Below, piece after piece: positions 26,923 to 36,264 of a stretch of DNA of 64,000 nt (within the stretch, counting starts at the first letter, position 1; every line of letters starts with the position of its first letter). The notes beneath the pieces are model-generated. The model was not told the origin of the DNA, ran no database searches, and worked only from the letters and a program-made list of their open reading frames with translations. Source of the DNA: CAVRIA01 sp963721115 (GTDB lineage: Bacteria > Desulfobacterota > Binatia > HRBIN30 > CADEER01); assembly GCA_963721115.1 (NCBI GenBank), contig CAVRIA010000006.1, positions 186,001-250,000 of the forward strand, read 5' to 3'. Both the position numbers and the translations under genes were made by a program.

Positions 26923-28541
26923 ATGACCGTCGCGACGTCGCATCGCACGGGCGTGTCCTCCCCTCCGTCGCGCCGGCGAACCCTGGACCGAGGGCGACCT
27001 GGCCCTGGTGGCGCTCCTGTTCGCCGGGACGGCGCTGTACATCGCCTTCCTGCCGCGCAATCTCAACCCGGCCGACGAGAGCGTCTACCTCTACGAAGCG
27101 AAGCGCCTTCTGCGCGGCGACGTTCTTGTACCGCGACATCTTCGAGATCATCACGCCGGGGTGGATGGTCCTGATGGCGGCGCTGTTCAAGATCTTCGGC
27201 ACCGACCTGGCGACGGCGCGTCTGGCGACGGCCACCATCCACGGTCTGACGGCGGTTCTCGCGTATCTCACGTGCCGGCGGCTCGGCCTCTCGCGAGCTC
27301 TCTCCGCATTGCCCGGCCTGGCCCAGGTGGTGATCTGCCAGCCGGCCTGGCCGATCGCCAGCCAGCACTGGCTCGGCACGATCCTCACCGTGCTGGCGCT
27401 GTACGTGTGTAGCTCGCGCCGCGGCGAGCGCGCCGCCTGGGCGGTGCTGCCCGGCCTCGTGCTCGGCGCTCTGGTGGCGGTGCACCAGCAGCGCGGCGCG
27501 ATGATGGCGGTCGGAGTCGCCGCTTGGCTGGCCGGCGATTACGCCGTCCGGCGCCGCTATCGAACGGCGCCGCCGCTCGGCGCGCTGGTGCGCGAGATCG
27601 CCGCCTTTGCCACCGGCGTCCTGCTCGTGGTCGTTCCGATGCTGGTGGTGATCGTCGCCCGCGCCGGGTTCGAGAACGTGTGGCGTGCCCTCGTGATCCA
27701 CCCTCTCTTCAACTACCGGCAGCACATTCACTGTCCGTGGGGGGCAGTCAGCCTCCTGACCGGCTCGCTGGCATCCTTCACGTTTCCGCGCCTGCTGAAG
27801 GCTCTCCCCGCCGTCCTGCTGCTCGACCTGGGCCGCTTCGCCTGGCTCGTGGCCCGGCGCGAGGACGCCGGTACGGCGCGGCGCCTCCTCCTGCTGATGG
27901 TCTTCTGCCTGTTCTGCATGGCCTCGATCGCCTACTTCCCCGATTTCATCCACATCGCCTTCATCGCGCCGCTCTTCTTCGTCGCCGTCGCGGAGGCCGC
28001 CGCGTGGATTTTCGGCGCCCTCCCGGTGCCGCCGGCCGCGGAGCGCGTCGCGCTCTCGGTCGGGATGGCGGTTCTCCTCGTCCTCTCCGCGGCGCGCCTC
28101 TATCGAAACCTCGTCCGCAGCCGCGCCCTGTACCCGTACGAGATGCAGACGGCCTTCGGCCGCGTCGACCTCCGCGACCCCAAGGACATGAAGCTCTACG
28201 CTCTCCTCAGCCGGCTGATGCGCGACGTGCCTTCGCGCCGGCTGTACTGCTACCCGGTGTTCTCCGATCTGTACCTGACGGTCGATGCGAACAACCCGAC
28301 CCGCTACCAATTCTTCATGCCGGGCTACAACGCGCCGGATCAGTTCGACGAGGTGGTGCGGACGCTGCAGAAGGCGAGGCTGCCTTACATCGTGGCATTG
28401 CCCGCCTTTGCCCAGCCGGGCGACTCGATCATGGCGTACATCCGGCGCGACTACGAGCCGCTGCCCGAGACTGCCGACTGGGTGCGGGTGATCTACCGCA
28501 GGAAGGAGAACGGCCGGGAGCCGCCGTCTCAGGGGCGGTGA
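26923..28541 (+). CDS. GT39-like polytopic membrane glycosyltransferase (two frameshifts)
   Basis: About 538 residues if extra bases near 26980 and 27125 are ignored. The ATG at 26923 gives MTVATSHRTG and a length like its paralogues; a GTG at 27008 is the alternative start within the first helix. Marks are NPADESVYLYEAKRLLRG then YRDIFEIITPGWM, SQHWLGTILTVLAL, VHQQRGAMMAVG and AYFPDFIHIAFIAPLF. A soluble C-terminal part contains LYCYPVFSDLYLTVDANNP and YNAPDQFDEVVR. Expected role: transfer of a lipid-linked sugar on the periplasmic face. Its last 13 bp overlap tail-to-tail with the GT2-PaaK fusion gene on the other strand. It is divergent from the sulfatase-like gene C, repeating the pairing of a sulfatase-like protein with a GT-C protein. 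Confidence 0.75.
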
Positions 28542-30742
28542 TCGAGCTTGGCGCCGGCGTCTCCGTCGCCGCCCGGCCCGTGGTTCGTGTCGCCCGTCGG
28601 CGTTGCCGACCGGGGCCATGCCTCCGTCGCCGTCGCGATCGCCGCCATGTCCTCGACCGGATGGACGCGGATGACCGTATCGCTGCCGAGGTGCCGGCGC
28701 ACCGAGGCGAGAACCTGCTCGAGGGCCGGCTCCGAGTAGCGGGGCGCTTTGACGACGAAGAGATCGATCGCTCCCTCATCGTGCTGGGTGACGTGGAACT
28801 GCCTGAACAGGTGTCCGTAGTCGCTCAGCAGGTCGGCGAAGAAGGTCGCCGGCACGAAGCGGCCGTTGGCGCCGGTCACCACCGCCGCCGGCCGGCCGTG
28901 CACCGAATCGATCAGGGGCAGACCGCGGCCGCAAGAGCAGGGACGGTCCGTGACGACGCCGCGGTCGCCGGTCGCGAACCGGATGAGCGGCATGGAGAGG
29001 TCGTTGAGGTCGGTGATCAGGATCTCGCCCGTCTCTCCCGGCCCGGCCGGGTTGCCGTCGTCGCGCACGATCTCGACGATGTAGGACTCCGCGTTGACGT
29101 GGTAGCCTCGGTGCGCGTCGCATTCCTGCGCGACGGTGCCGAAGCCGCGGCTTCCGTAGCGGTCGAACACCTTCGTCCGAAAGCTCTTCTCGATCGATTC
29201 CCGCATCTCGCTCGACAGGGTCTGCCCCGAGGTGATCGCCGCCCCGGGAGCGCGGCCGCGCGCGTCCGGCTCGCCGCGCGACCCGAGCAGCCAGAGGGCC
29301 GCCGCGTCGCCCTGGACGACCGCCGGGCCGCACTGGCGCACCAGCCGGACCGCGTCTCGCAGGTCGCCGGGGCTCATGGCGACGGCGGGGAAGACCCAGC
29401 GGCGCGACAGCAGGTCGTCGAGGCGGTCGCGCAGCGCCTGCAGGCGCGGTCGCGCCAGGTGCATGCTCCACGGACGTGCCTGGCGGTCTCCGAATCGATA
29501 GCCCGTCCACTCCTGGTTGCGCAGATCCGACGCCCAGCGCATCTCGAGCTGCCCCCGGTCGGCGTACAGCGTCAGCGGCTCGCCGGTCGACCCGCTGGTC
29601 GACACCGACAGCATGCGCCGCTTGACGTGCGAGTCGGAGATGAGGTCGAAATGGAGGTTCTTCCGCACCGCTTCCCGGCTCAGGGCCGGCAAGCGCCGCA
29701 GATCCTCGAGGCTGCGGATCTCGTCCGGATCGATGCCGAGGCGATCGAGCATCTCGCGGTAGTACGGGACGTGGCGATGGGCGTGCTTGATCAGCGCCCG
29801 CAGGCGCGCTTCCTGGAGCTCGCGGATCTGCTCCGGGCTCATCCATTGCGTGCGGCGGAGCTGGAAGTAGTAGCGCAGCGCCGAGTACGACAGCTTCCAG
29901 TGGTGCAGCGGCATGAGGGCGGCGAAGAATCGCAGGTAGAGGCGGCGGCCCAGGGGCAGCGGCTGCGGCGCCCGGGCCGGCGGCGTGCGGGCGAGGACGT
30001 CGCCGAGGACGTCGGTGTGCCGGGAGAGCAGGCGGAACTCGACGAACCCCTTGCCGACGTCGAGCAGGTTCTTGAGGATCATCTTGAACGGAAACGCCGA
30101 GATGAAGGACTCGCCCAGCTTGCGCTCCTCGAAGAGGGACTCGATGTCCTCGACGCGATAGCCCTTGTGGTGGGCCGAGATCGCGATGAAGGTCTGGAAG
30201 TAATAGTAGTTGAAGCGCCGCCGCAGGATGTGGGCGAAGATCTCGCGGTCGCAGACCAGGAAGCCCGACTTGATGTCGTGCAGGCGCATGCCGAAGAGCA
30301 CCCGCAGCATCCAGTGCAGCACGCGGCTCATCGTGTACCGGAAGTCGCGCGGGCGGCCGATGTGGCTGCGCCACCCCTGGACGATGTCGGCGTTGCTGTA
30401 CTTGATCTGGCGGTAGAGCCGATAGACGTCCTCGGGCAGGTACTGCAGGTCGCCGTCCATGATGGCGACGTAGCGGCCGCGCGCCGCTCTCACCCCGCTC
30501 TCCCAGCCGCCGGGGATGCCGCGATTCTTCGTATGGTGGACGACGCGGACGAAGTCGTGCCGCTCCGCCAGCTCGTCGATCAGCTTCCCCGTGTGGTCGG
30601 TGCTGGCGTCGTCGACGAAGACGACCTCGCCGGCGACCCCGCGCGTGTCGAACGTCTCCCGCGCCCGCTCCGCCAGCTCGAGGACGTTCTCCCCCTCGTT
30701 GTAGCAGGGGACGATGATGCTGAGCTCGACGGGCTTCGCCAC
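28529..30742 (-). CDS. Fusion of family 2 glycosyltransferase and PaaK/CapK-like adenylating domain
   Basis: A 737-residue two-domain protein. Residues 1-240 are a DPM1-type GT2: LSIIVPCYNEGENVLELAER, VFVDDASTDHTG, NRGIPGGWESGVRAARG, IMDGDLQYLPEDV (DxD) and SGFLVCDREIF. Residues about 290-715 resemble phenylacetate-CoA ligase PaaK and its relative CapK: HVPYYREMLDRLGI, SVSTSGSTGEPLTLYADRG (P-loop for ATP), AITSGQTLSSEM, YGSRGFGTVAQEC, GETGEILITDLNDLSMPLIRF and a TGDRG end. CapK-like proteins occur in capsule clusters, and their reaction is poorly known. A direct fusion to GT2 suggests that acyl or aryl activation is coupled to sugar transfer or to the lipid carrier. It is 13 bp downstream of the methyltransferase gene at 30756. 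Both halves read in one unbroken frame. Confidence 0.85.
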   Translation of the reverse strand: MAKPVELSIIVPCYNEGENVLELAERARETFDTRGVAGEVVFVDDASTDHTGKLIDELAERHDFVRVVHHTKNRGIPGGWESGVRAARGRYVAIMDGDLQYLPEDVYRLYRQIKYSNADIVQGWRSHIGRPRDFRYTMSRVLHWMLRVLFGMRLHDIKSGFLVCDREIFAHILRRRFNYYYFQTFIAISAHHKGYRVEDIESLFEERKLGESFISAFPFKMILKNLLDVGKGFVEFRLLSRHTDVLGDVLARTPPARAPQPLPLGRRLYLRFFAALMPLHHWKLSYSALRYYFQLRRTQWMSPEQIRELQEARLRALIKHAHRHVPYYREMLDRLGIDPDEIRSLEDLRRLPALSREAVRKNLHFDLISDSHVKRRMLSVSTSGSTGEPLTLYADRGQLEMRWASDLRNQEWTGYRFGDRQARPWSMHLARPRLQALRDRLDDLLSRRWVFPAVAMSPGDLRDAVRLVRQCGPAVVQGDAAALWLLGSRGEPDARGRAPGAAITSGQTLSSEMRESIEKSFRTKVFDRYGSRGFGTVAQECDAHRGYHVNAESYIVEIVRDDGNPAGPGETGEILITDLNDLSMPLIRFATGDRGVVTDRPCSCGRGLPLIDSVHGRPAAVVTGANGRFVPATFFADLLSDYGHLFRQFHVTQHDEGAIDLFVVKAPRYSEPALEQVLASVRRHLGSDTVIRVHPVEDMAAIATATEAWPRSATPTGDTNHGPGGDGDAGAKLDHRP

Positions 30743-30755
30743 GGCGGCGCGGACC

Positions 30756-31400
30756 TCAAGCGGCGCCGCGTCTGGGCACGAGGGTGAAGAGGATGTGCGA
30801 GATCGTGTGCTCGAGGTTGAAGAAGGCCTCTTCGTTCGCGACGTCGTAGTGGCGCTCGAGAATCGCGCGCAGCTCGCCGCGCCGGCGGATGTGCTCCCCG
30901 CGGTCGAGGCTGAGCAGCCAGCCGCTGACGGCGTTGTCGTGGTCGGGGGCGTGATCGAGGATGAACACCTTCTTGCGCACCACGCGGTTGAGCTCGCGCA
31001 GGAAGCTGTCGAGGGTGCTCTCGTCGAGGTGGTGGACGAGGTTCAGCATCATGGCCTTGTCGAACGCGCCGTCGGCGAAAGCGAGTCGGTCGGCGCTCAT
31101 GCGCACGAACGAGTGCGTCGGCTTGCTGCGAAGCCGGCCGTGCGCGAAGCGCAGGTACGTCATCTCGTTGTCCACGCCGATGTACGTGCCGCTGGTCAAC
31201 CCGGCGCCCATGCCGCTGCCGCAGCCGACGTCGAGCAACCGCTCGCCGGGCTGCAGATCCAGGGCGCGGCGCATGTGCTTCATCGTCCCCCAGTAGAAGT
31301 GGGTGCGCGCGTAGTAGAAGAACGCGCTGTTCTGGACGACGCGGTGGATGACCCGCTCGGTCAGGCTCGATAGAGGCCCGTGGCTCGATTCCCCTTGCAT
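30756..31400 (-). CDS. SAM-dependent methyltransferase
   Basis: A 214-residue small class I methyltransferase. SAM-binding motif I is LLDVGCGSGMGAGLT (about 55-69). IGVDNEMTYLRFA follows, then LAFADGAFDKAMMLNLVHHLDESTLDSFLRELNRVV. The N terminus (SLTERVIHRVVQNSAFFYYARTHFY) and the HxxD-like ILDHAPDHDN region suggest a small-molecule or lipid substrate. It begins at the ATG at 31400 and is co-directional with the GT2-PaaK fusion, so the two probably form an operon. It is divergent from the YfhO gene at 31550. Substrate unknown. Confidence 0.82.
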   Translation of the reverse strand: MQGESSHGPLSSLTERVIHRVVQNSAFFYYARTHFYWGTMKHMRRALDLQPGERLLDVGCGSGMGAGLTSGTYIGVDNEMTYLRFAHGRLRSKPTHSFVRMSADRLAFADGAFDKAMMLNLVHHLDESTLDSFLRELNRVVRKKVFILDHAPDHDNAVSGWLLSLDRGEHIRRRGELRAILERHYDVANEEAFFNLEHTISHILFTLVPRRGAA

Positions 31401-31549
31401 GAACCCTTCAGCAAAAAGAGATTTCTATACCGTACCCCCTCCGGATATGGAAACGCTTTTCCAGCATCGCGGCTGCCAAACCCACCGAGATCCGGTGCGT
31501 TCGCCGCCGCGGCTTGAATGCGCTCCGAAGCGCGTACTATGAGGCGGCG

Positions 31550-33826
31550 GTGTCATCGAAGGCGGAGAACCGCGTTCTGGCCATTGCCGTGCTGGTGCTG
31601 GCCGCTGCGTACTTCGCCGTCGGGGTGCTGTGGCGCCGTTCGGCGTCGGGCGCGAGCTTCGTCGCCTACGACTTCTACGGCTGGACCTATCCTTCGGTCG
31701 TCTACGAGTGGCGCAGCATCTGGCGCGGAAGCGGGTTGCTCTGGAACCCCTACCAGGACTGCGGCCAGCCCTTTTTCGCCAACGGCCTGGTAGCGCTCCT
31801 GTATCCCGTCAACCTCGTCTTCGGGTTCCTCGGCCGCGAGCCGGCCGTGTTGACGACCGTCGTCCTGCACCTGAGCATCGCCGGAATCGGCACCTATCTG
31901 CTGTGCCGCGAGATGCGGCTGAGCCGCCCGGCGGCGTTGTCCGGCGCGCTGGCCTTCGAGCTCGGCTGGGCCTCGATCTTCCTCGCCTCGTGGAGCCCGA
32001 CTCACATCGGCGTGCTCGCCTGGCTGCCGGTGGCGATGTGGCGCGCGGAGAGGCTGATCCGAAGGCCCGATCTTCGCGGTGCCCTCCTCCTCGCGCTGGT
32101 GCTGGCGATGCAGCAGCTGCCGGGCTTCCCGCAGATCGTTTTCTTTACCTACCAGCTCATCGCGCTTCGCCTCGTCTGGGCGCTGCTCTTCCGGCAGACC
32201 CCGAGTGCGCGAACGCTGCTCGGCGCGGCGGCGCTGGGCCTGGTGCTGCCCGTCTTCCTGGTCGCGGTCCAGCTGGTGCCGTCGCTGGAGCTGGTTCGCG
32301 ACTCGGTCCGGGGCGGCTCGGTGGGAGGCGCGAATCTGGGGCCGGGCTTCAGCTGGGCGCTGCTCGACAAGACCGTGCGGTCGAATCTGGGAATACCCGG
32401 GAACACCTTGCCGTTCCTGATCGCCGGGCTGGCGATCGCCGCGGCCGGTCGCGGACGCCGGTGGGCGGACGCCGCTTTCTGGGCCCTGGTGACGTGCGCC
32501 TACTTCGTACTCAGCCTGGGGCCCGGCGATCCCCTGTTCGGGCTCTATGCGCGCCTGCCGCTGGGGACGGCGTTTCGCGACTCGCAGCGGCTCCTGTGGG
32601 TGACGAGCTTCGCCCTCGCGGTCCTGGTCGCGCTGGGTATCGAGGCCGCGTTGAGCACCGCCGCTCGCTCCGGCTCGTCGTGGCGGCTGCTCGAAGGCGT
32701 CCTCGTCGCGCTGGCCGCCGCACTGTGGCTACTGGTGCCCGGCGGGCTCCGCGCGGTCGACGCCGGCATGGTGGCGGTCCTGGCGGCGATCGTCTTCGCG
32801 TCCTCGCGGCCGCGGCTCCGCCGTTTGGGACGGGTCGGCGTGCCGGCGCTCGTCCTCTTCAACGGCGCGTTCGCCAGCACTCCGCCGCCCATGGGCCTGC
32901 GGCGGGGGGACATCTACGGGACGCACGCCGACGTCTTCGCCTTCGTGCGCCAGCGCATGACGCCGCAGGATCGCCTCCTCATCGTCGGCGGCTACCCGAA
33001 TCTGGGGCTCATGCCCAAGTCGGCGACTCTCTTCCGTCTGCCGAACATCCACGACTACGCGCCGCTGGAGTCGCGCCGCTATGCGGAGCTCTTCACCTAC
33101 ATGCGCACCGGCCGGCCGATGCGCGACATCGGCGACTGGTACTGGCTCTATCAGAAGCTGCTGCCGCGCACTCTGCAGCGGCCGCTCTTCGATCTCACCG
33201 CGGCGCGCTACATCCTCGTCACCGAGTCCCTCGATACCACGGCCCGCGCCTTTCATGGGGGCTTGCGGCTGCTCCGCGACGAGGGCGGGGTGCGGGTCTA
33301 CGAGAACGAGCAGGCCCTGCCGCGCGCCCGCTACGTCGGGCGGGCGGCGGTGCTCGGCGAAGCGGGCGTGTTGCCCGCCCTGGCGCGCGGAACGGTCGAC
33401 GCGCGGCGCGTCGCGGCCCTCGATCGAGAGCCGCGTTCGGGCTTCACCGGCACGAGCGAGGACGCCAAGGGGTCGGTCGAGTTCGTCGCCGACGAGCCCC
33501 AGCGCGTGGTCCTGCGGGTGCGCGCGAGCGAGCCGGGGTTCCTGTTCCTCGCCGACCAGGATCGCCCGGGATGGAAGGCGACGGTCGACGGCGTGGAGCG
33601 CGAGATCGTCCGCGCCGATCACGCCTTCCGGCTCGTCGAGGTGCCGAAGGGCGACAGCGAGGTCGTCTTCACCTACCGGCCGCTGAGCCTCCCGATAGGC
33701 GCGGCGGTCTCGCTGGCGGCGATCATCGCGTTTGCGATCCTGTGGAGACGGAGCGGGCGCCCTCGCGGGGGGACGTCCCGTCGCTCTTTTGGCTTGCCCA
33801 GCGCGGCTCGATTCCTTATTCAATAG
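31550..33826 (+). CDS. YfhO family GT-C membrane protein
   Basis: An intact protein of about 758 residues and the best reference for the three YfhO-type genes in the window. About 12 membrane helices precede a long C-terminal soluble region. Family marks are YDFYGWTYPSVVYEWRS, LLWNPYQDCGQPFFANG, LPGFPQIVFFTYQL, LGPGDPLFGLYARLPLG and FRDSQRLLW. The C-terminal FLFLADQDRPGWKATVDG corresponds to the PGWxxxVDG signature of YfhO proteins, which are linked to lipid-sugar dependent glycosylation of envelope polymers. I used the GTG at 31550, preceded by GAGG at 31541; a TTG at 31514 is the alternative. It is 34 bp upstream of the desaturase, so the two may be co-transcribed. Confidence 0.85.
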   Translation: MSSKAENRVLAIAVLVLAAAYFAVGVLWRRSASGASFVAYDFYGWTYPSVVYEWRSIWRGSGLLWNPYQDCGQPFFANGLVALLYPVNLVFGFLGREPAVLTTVVLHLSIAGIGTYLLCREMRLSRPAALSGALAFELGWASIFLASWSPTHIGVLAWLPVAMWRAERLIRRPDLRGALLLALVLAMQQLPGFPQIVFFTYQLIALRLVWALLFRQTPSARTLLGAAALGLVLPVFLVAVQLVPSLELVRDSVRGGSVGGANLGPGFSWALLDKTVRSNLGIPGNTLPFLIAGLAIAAAGRGRRWADAAFWALVTCAYFVLSLGPGDPLFGLYARLPLGTAFRDSQRLLWVTSFALAVLVALGIEAALSTAARSGSSWRLLEGVLVALAAALWLLVPGGLRAVDAGMVAVLAAIVFASSRPRLRRLGRVGVPALVLFNGAFASTPPPMGLRRGDIYGTHADVFAFVRQRMTPQDRLLIVGGYPNLGLMPKSATLFRLPNIHDYAPLESRRYAELFTYMRTGRPMRDIGDWYWLYQKLLPRTLQRPLFDLTAARYILVTESLDTTARAFHGGLRLLRDEGGVRVYENEQALPRARYVGRAAVLGEAGVLPALARGTVDARRVAALDREPRSGFTGTSEDAKGSVEFVADEPQRVVLRVRASEPGFLFLADQDRPGWKATVDGVEREIVRADHAFRLVEVPKGDSEVVFTYRPLSLPIGAAVSLAAIIAFAILWRRSGRPRGGTSRRSFGLPSAARFLIQ

Positions 33827-33860
33827 GCTCGAGTCCACCGCAGCGACCGAGGAGTACGCC

Positions 33861-34889
33861 TTGTCCCAGTCCGCCGGCACGGGCGCCGGTCCCGGCCGAA
33901 ATCCGTACGAAGCACACCGACACCTGTTGCGTCCAGACGAAGTGCGCGACCTGAGCCGGTTGCGCGTCAGTCCGCCGTTGCGCGACAGCGCGGTTGCGTG
34001 GATGGAGATCCTCGCCGCGTGGATGGTCGTCGCGATGTGGCCGCAATGGTGGGTGGTTCTGCTGGCGATCCCCGTCATCGGCACCGCCAACTACGCCCTG
34101 CACATCCTCGGTCACGACGCATTGCACCGCCGCTACCTGCCCGACGCGAGAAGGAACGACCTGGTGGCTGACCTGCTCCTCTACGGCCCCGTCGCGGCGG
34201 TCACGCACGTGACGGCGCGCAACCACCTCCTGCACCACCGCCGCTTCGGCAGCGAAGCCGATCCCGACCGCTACAAGTACGCGACGACGGACAAGGGGTC
34301 GCGCGTGGATCTCCTCCTCTATCTGACCGGCGTGTCGAATCTCGTTCCGGTGATTCGCGGCGTGTTCCTGCGCCGCGCCGGCGACGTCGCCGGGGAGGGG
34401 GAGAGGTCCGAGTTCGCCGCCTCCGGTGGCGGCGGGGAGATCGGCTATACCGCTCGGGACCTGGCGATCCTTCTCGGGTGGCAGCTCCTCCTGCTCGTCG
34501 CGCTGTCCTGGGGAATCGGCTGGTGGGCGTACCCGCTTCTCTGGCTCCTGCCGGTCTACGTCTTTCGGTACTGCGCGGACGAGGCGCGGCAGTTCCTCGA
34601 GCACGCCCATCTGGAGCGCGACGGGCGGCGCGACGTCGCCCGGCTGGTGACCTACACCAGCAACCCCGTCGAGAGGGTCTTCTTCTCTCCCCTCAACATG
34701 AACCTGCACACGGCCCACCACCTGTGGCCTTCCATCCCCTACTACAACCTGCCGCGCGCCGACCGGATGATCCGTGAGCGGGGCCCGGCGTCCGAGCTCG
34801 TCTGGCGCCGCTCCTACGTCGGCACCTTGCTGGAGCACCTGCGCGCCCTGCCGCGGATTCGCCCCCGCGCGCCCCTCCGCGCTCCTTGA
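33861..34889 (+). CDS. Membrane fatty acid desaturase/hydroxylase family protein
   Basis: A 342-residue integral membrane di-iron protein. The three histidine boxes are clear: HDALH at 85-89, HLLHH at 122-126 and HTAHH at 283-287, with membrane helices around 45-80 and 205-235. The reaction would be oxygen-dependent desaturation or hydroxylation of an acyl chain or a related lipid. I chose the TTG at 33861, with AGGAG at 33849-33853. It is 34 bp after a YfhO gene, so it might modify a lipid carrier, a lipid anchor or acyl groups used by the MBOAT proteins; this is inference. It implies an aerobic or microaerobic lifestyle. A palindromic repeat begins 5 bp after its stop. Confidence 0.85.
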   Translation: MSQSAGTGAGPGRNPYEAHRHLLRPDEVRDLSRLRVSPPLRDSAVAWMEILAAWMVVAMWPQWWVVLLAIPVIGTANYALHILGHDALHRRYLPDARRNDLVADLLLYGPVAAVTHVTARNHLLHHRRFGSEADPDRYKYATTDKGSRVDLLLYLTGVSNLVPVIRGVFLRRAGDVAGEGERSEFAASGGGGEIGYTARDLAILLGWQLLLLVALSWGIGWWAYPLLWLLPVYVFRYCADEARQFLEHAHLERDGRRDVARLVTYTSNPVERVFFSPLNMNLHTAHHLWPSIPYYNLPRADRMIRERGPASELVWRRSYVGTLLEHLRALPRIRPRAPLRAP

Positions 34890-34894
34890 GAGGG

Positions 34895-35084
34895 CTGTCG
34901 ATTTTCTCGAGGGGCGAGATCCCCCTTTTGGCAAAGGCTGTCGACAATTGCGAGAACACCCTTCGACAAGCTCAGGGTGAGCGGAGGAAGTCTTTTGAAA
35001 TCAAACCCTGGACCGCTCAGGCTGAGCTTGTCGAAGCCTGTCCTGAGCGTAGTCGAAGGGCCTCGTTTCGGAGAAAATCGACGG
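34895..35084. repeat. Palindromic MITE-like element, copy 3, with a different interior
   Basis: A 190-bp element with the same ends as copies 1 and 2 (CTGTCGATTTTCTC and GAGAAAATCGACGG). Only a remnant of the CCCCCTTTTGGCAAAGG palindrome remains near its left end. The rest is filled by another inverted repeat, CTTCGACAAGCTCAGG and CCTGAGCGTAGTCGAAGG, with a further inverted unit (TGAGCTTGTCGAAG). That inner unit is a dispersed bacterial repeat type. Position: between the convergent stops of the desaturase and a methyltransferase. It looks like one repeat inserted into or recombined with another. Confidence 0.8.
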
Positions 35085-35105
35085 ACTCTCGAGCGCGGCG
35101 GCAGT

Positions 35106-36008
35106 TCAGGGGACAGCCAGGACGAAGTCGAAGTTCGCCGTCGCCTTCGGCTGCCGGGCTCGATCGAGGAGCGCCATCGGCATCGATCCCGCCATCAGCA
35201 TCGTGTAGATCGCCGTACGGCCGCGCTTTCGCGATCCCGTCCACCGCTTCCACATGTTCTCGAAGCTCATCGCCCAGCCGGTCGGCAGGAGGACGCCGGA
35301 CGTCTCGGTCAGGGTCAGGTCCCAGCGGCGCACGGCGGCCTCGAGCCCGCGCACGGAGAAGAGCAGGGTGTGATACGGAAAGTGCAGGGGCCCCCAGTAC
35401 CGTCCCATGAGGTTCGACGTGTAGTGGGCGGCGTTGGGGGTTTCTCCGGCGATGTGACCGCCGGGGTTCAGGAGGCGGCGCAGCTTCCCCATCGTGCCGT
35501 CGACGTCGGTCAGATGCTCGATCACGTGACGCATGCGGATGACGTCGAAGCGCTGCCCGTCGGCGAGGATGGAGTCGACGTCGTCGTAGAAGCGGGTCTG
35601 CGGCGTCTCGCGCAGCTCCTCGTAGAGGACGAAGTCGAACCCCGCCAATCGCGAGCAGCCGAGCTCGGCCAGGGCGCGCAGGAAGCCGGCCTGCCCGCAG
35701 CCGAAGTCCAGAACCGAGACGTCGCGACCGTAGCGCTTCAGGAACGCCGCCGCCTGGCGTTTCTGGTACTGGCGGTCGATCGACGAGAGGAGCGGCACCG
35801 AGGTCGACGTGTAGTTCTGGTAGTCGGAGCCGTAGAATTCCCGAATCTCGTCCGCGTCGGGCCACGGCTGCTGGAAGAGGCTCGAGCAGCTCGCGCAGCG
35901 CATGACGGCCGCCGCGACGCGGCGCCGGTTGAAGTACTCGAGGTCGCGCGGGTTCGCAACGAAGACCGAAGTCCGTTCGGCCAGGCAGGCGGGGCAGGGG
36001 GTCGACAT
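35106..36008 (-). CDS. Methyltransferase with N-terminal zinc-ribbon-like motif
   Basis: A 300-residue protein. Residues 1-45 hold two cysteine pairs (CPAC at 5-8 and CASC around 38-41) that probably bind zinc. A class I methyltransferase core follows, with VLDFGCGQAGFLRALAELG (about 98-116) and RFDVIRMRHVIEHLTDVDGTMGKLRRLLNPGG. This is the architecture of C-methyltransferase and related enzymes in sugar clusters, and the gene at 42729-43664 has the same layout. The ATG at 36008 was chosen because it precedes the first cysteine pair directly. The gene is divergent from the radical SAM gene at 36265, and its last bases lie 21 bp from repeat copy 3. Substrate not identifiable. Confidence 0.83.
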   Translation of the reverse strand: MSTPCPACLAERTSVFVANPRDLEYFNRRRVAAAVMRCASCSSLFQQPWPDADEIREFYGSDYQNYTSTSVPLLSSIDRQYQKRQAAAFLKRYGRDVSVLDFGCGQAGFLRALAELGCSRLAGFDFVLYEELRETPQTRFYDDVDSILADGQRFDVIRMRHVIEHLTDVDGTMGKLRRLLNPGGHIAGETPNAAHYTSNLMGRYWGPLHFPYHTLLFSVRGLEAAVRRWDLTLTETSGVLLPTGWAMSFENMWKRWTGSRKRGRTAIYTMLMAGSMPMALLDRARQPKATANFDFVLAVP

Positions 36009-36083
36009 GGGGGCCCGAGCGTAGCATCCTCGATGAACCGTGCGAGCGCCTTTGCCCAACGATTCCTGATGCGGCCCGAATTC

Positions 36084-36160
36084 GCCATCCCCGCGAAAGC
36101 GGGAATCCAGGGTTTGCCCCGCTACCTCCCCGCCTGGATGCCCGCTTTCGCGGGCATGAC
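36084..36160. repeat. REP-like inverted repeat
   Basis: Left arm around CCCGCGAAAGCGGGAATCCAG (36090-36110) and right arm around CTGGATGCCCGCTTTCGCGGG (36134-36154) form a 77-bp imperfect palindrome. Each arm itself contains a small hairpin (CCGCGAAAGCGG type). This is a repeat type seen dispersed in many GC-rich bacteria. It lies in the 256-bp region between two divergent genes, upstream of the radical SAM start. Confidence 0.7.
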
Positions 36161-36264
36161 CGTTGCCGCCGGTGGAGCGGATCGTCGTGCAAAGCCGCGC
36201 CGGGACATTTGCGTTGACAACCCGTTCGAACGCGTGCCAGTCTCGCGAGAGGGGATCTGTTTTG

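Noticed and set aside
36214..36242. Promoter for the radical SAM gene at 36265 (perfect TTGACA at 36214-36219)
   Set aside because: No acceptable -10 hexamer lies 16-18 bp downstream, and the start codon would be too close to the predicted transcription start.
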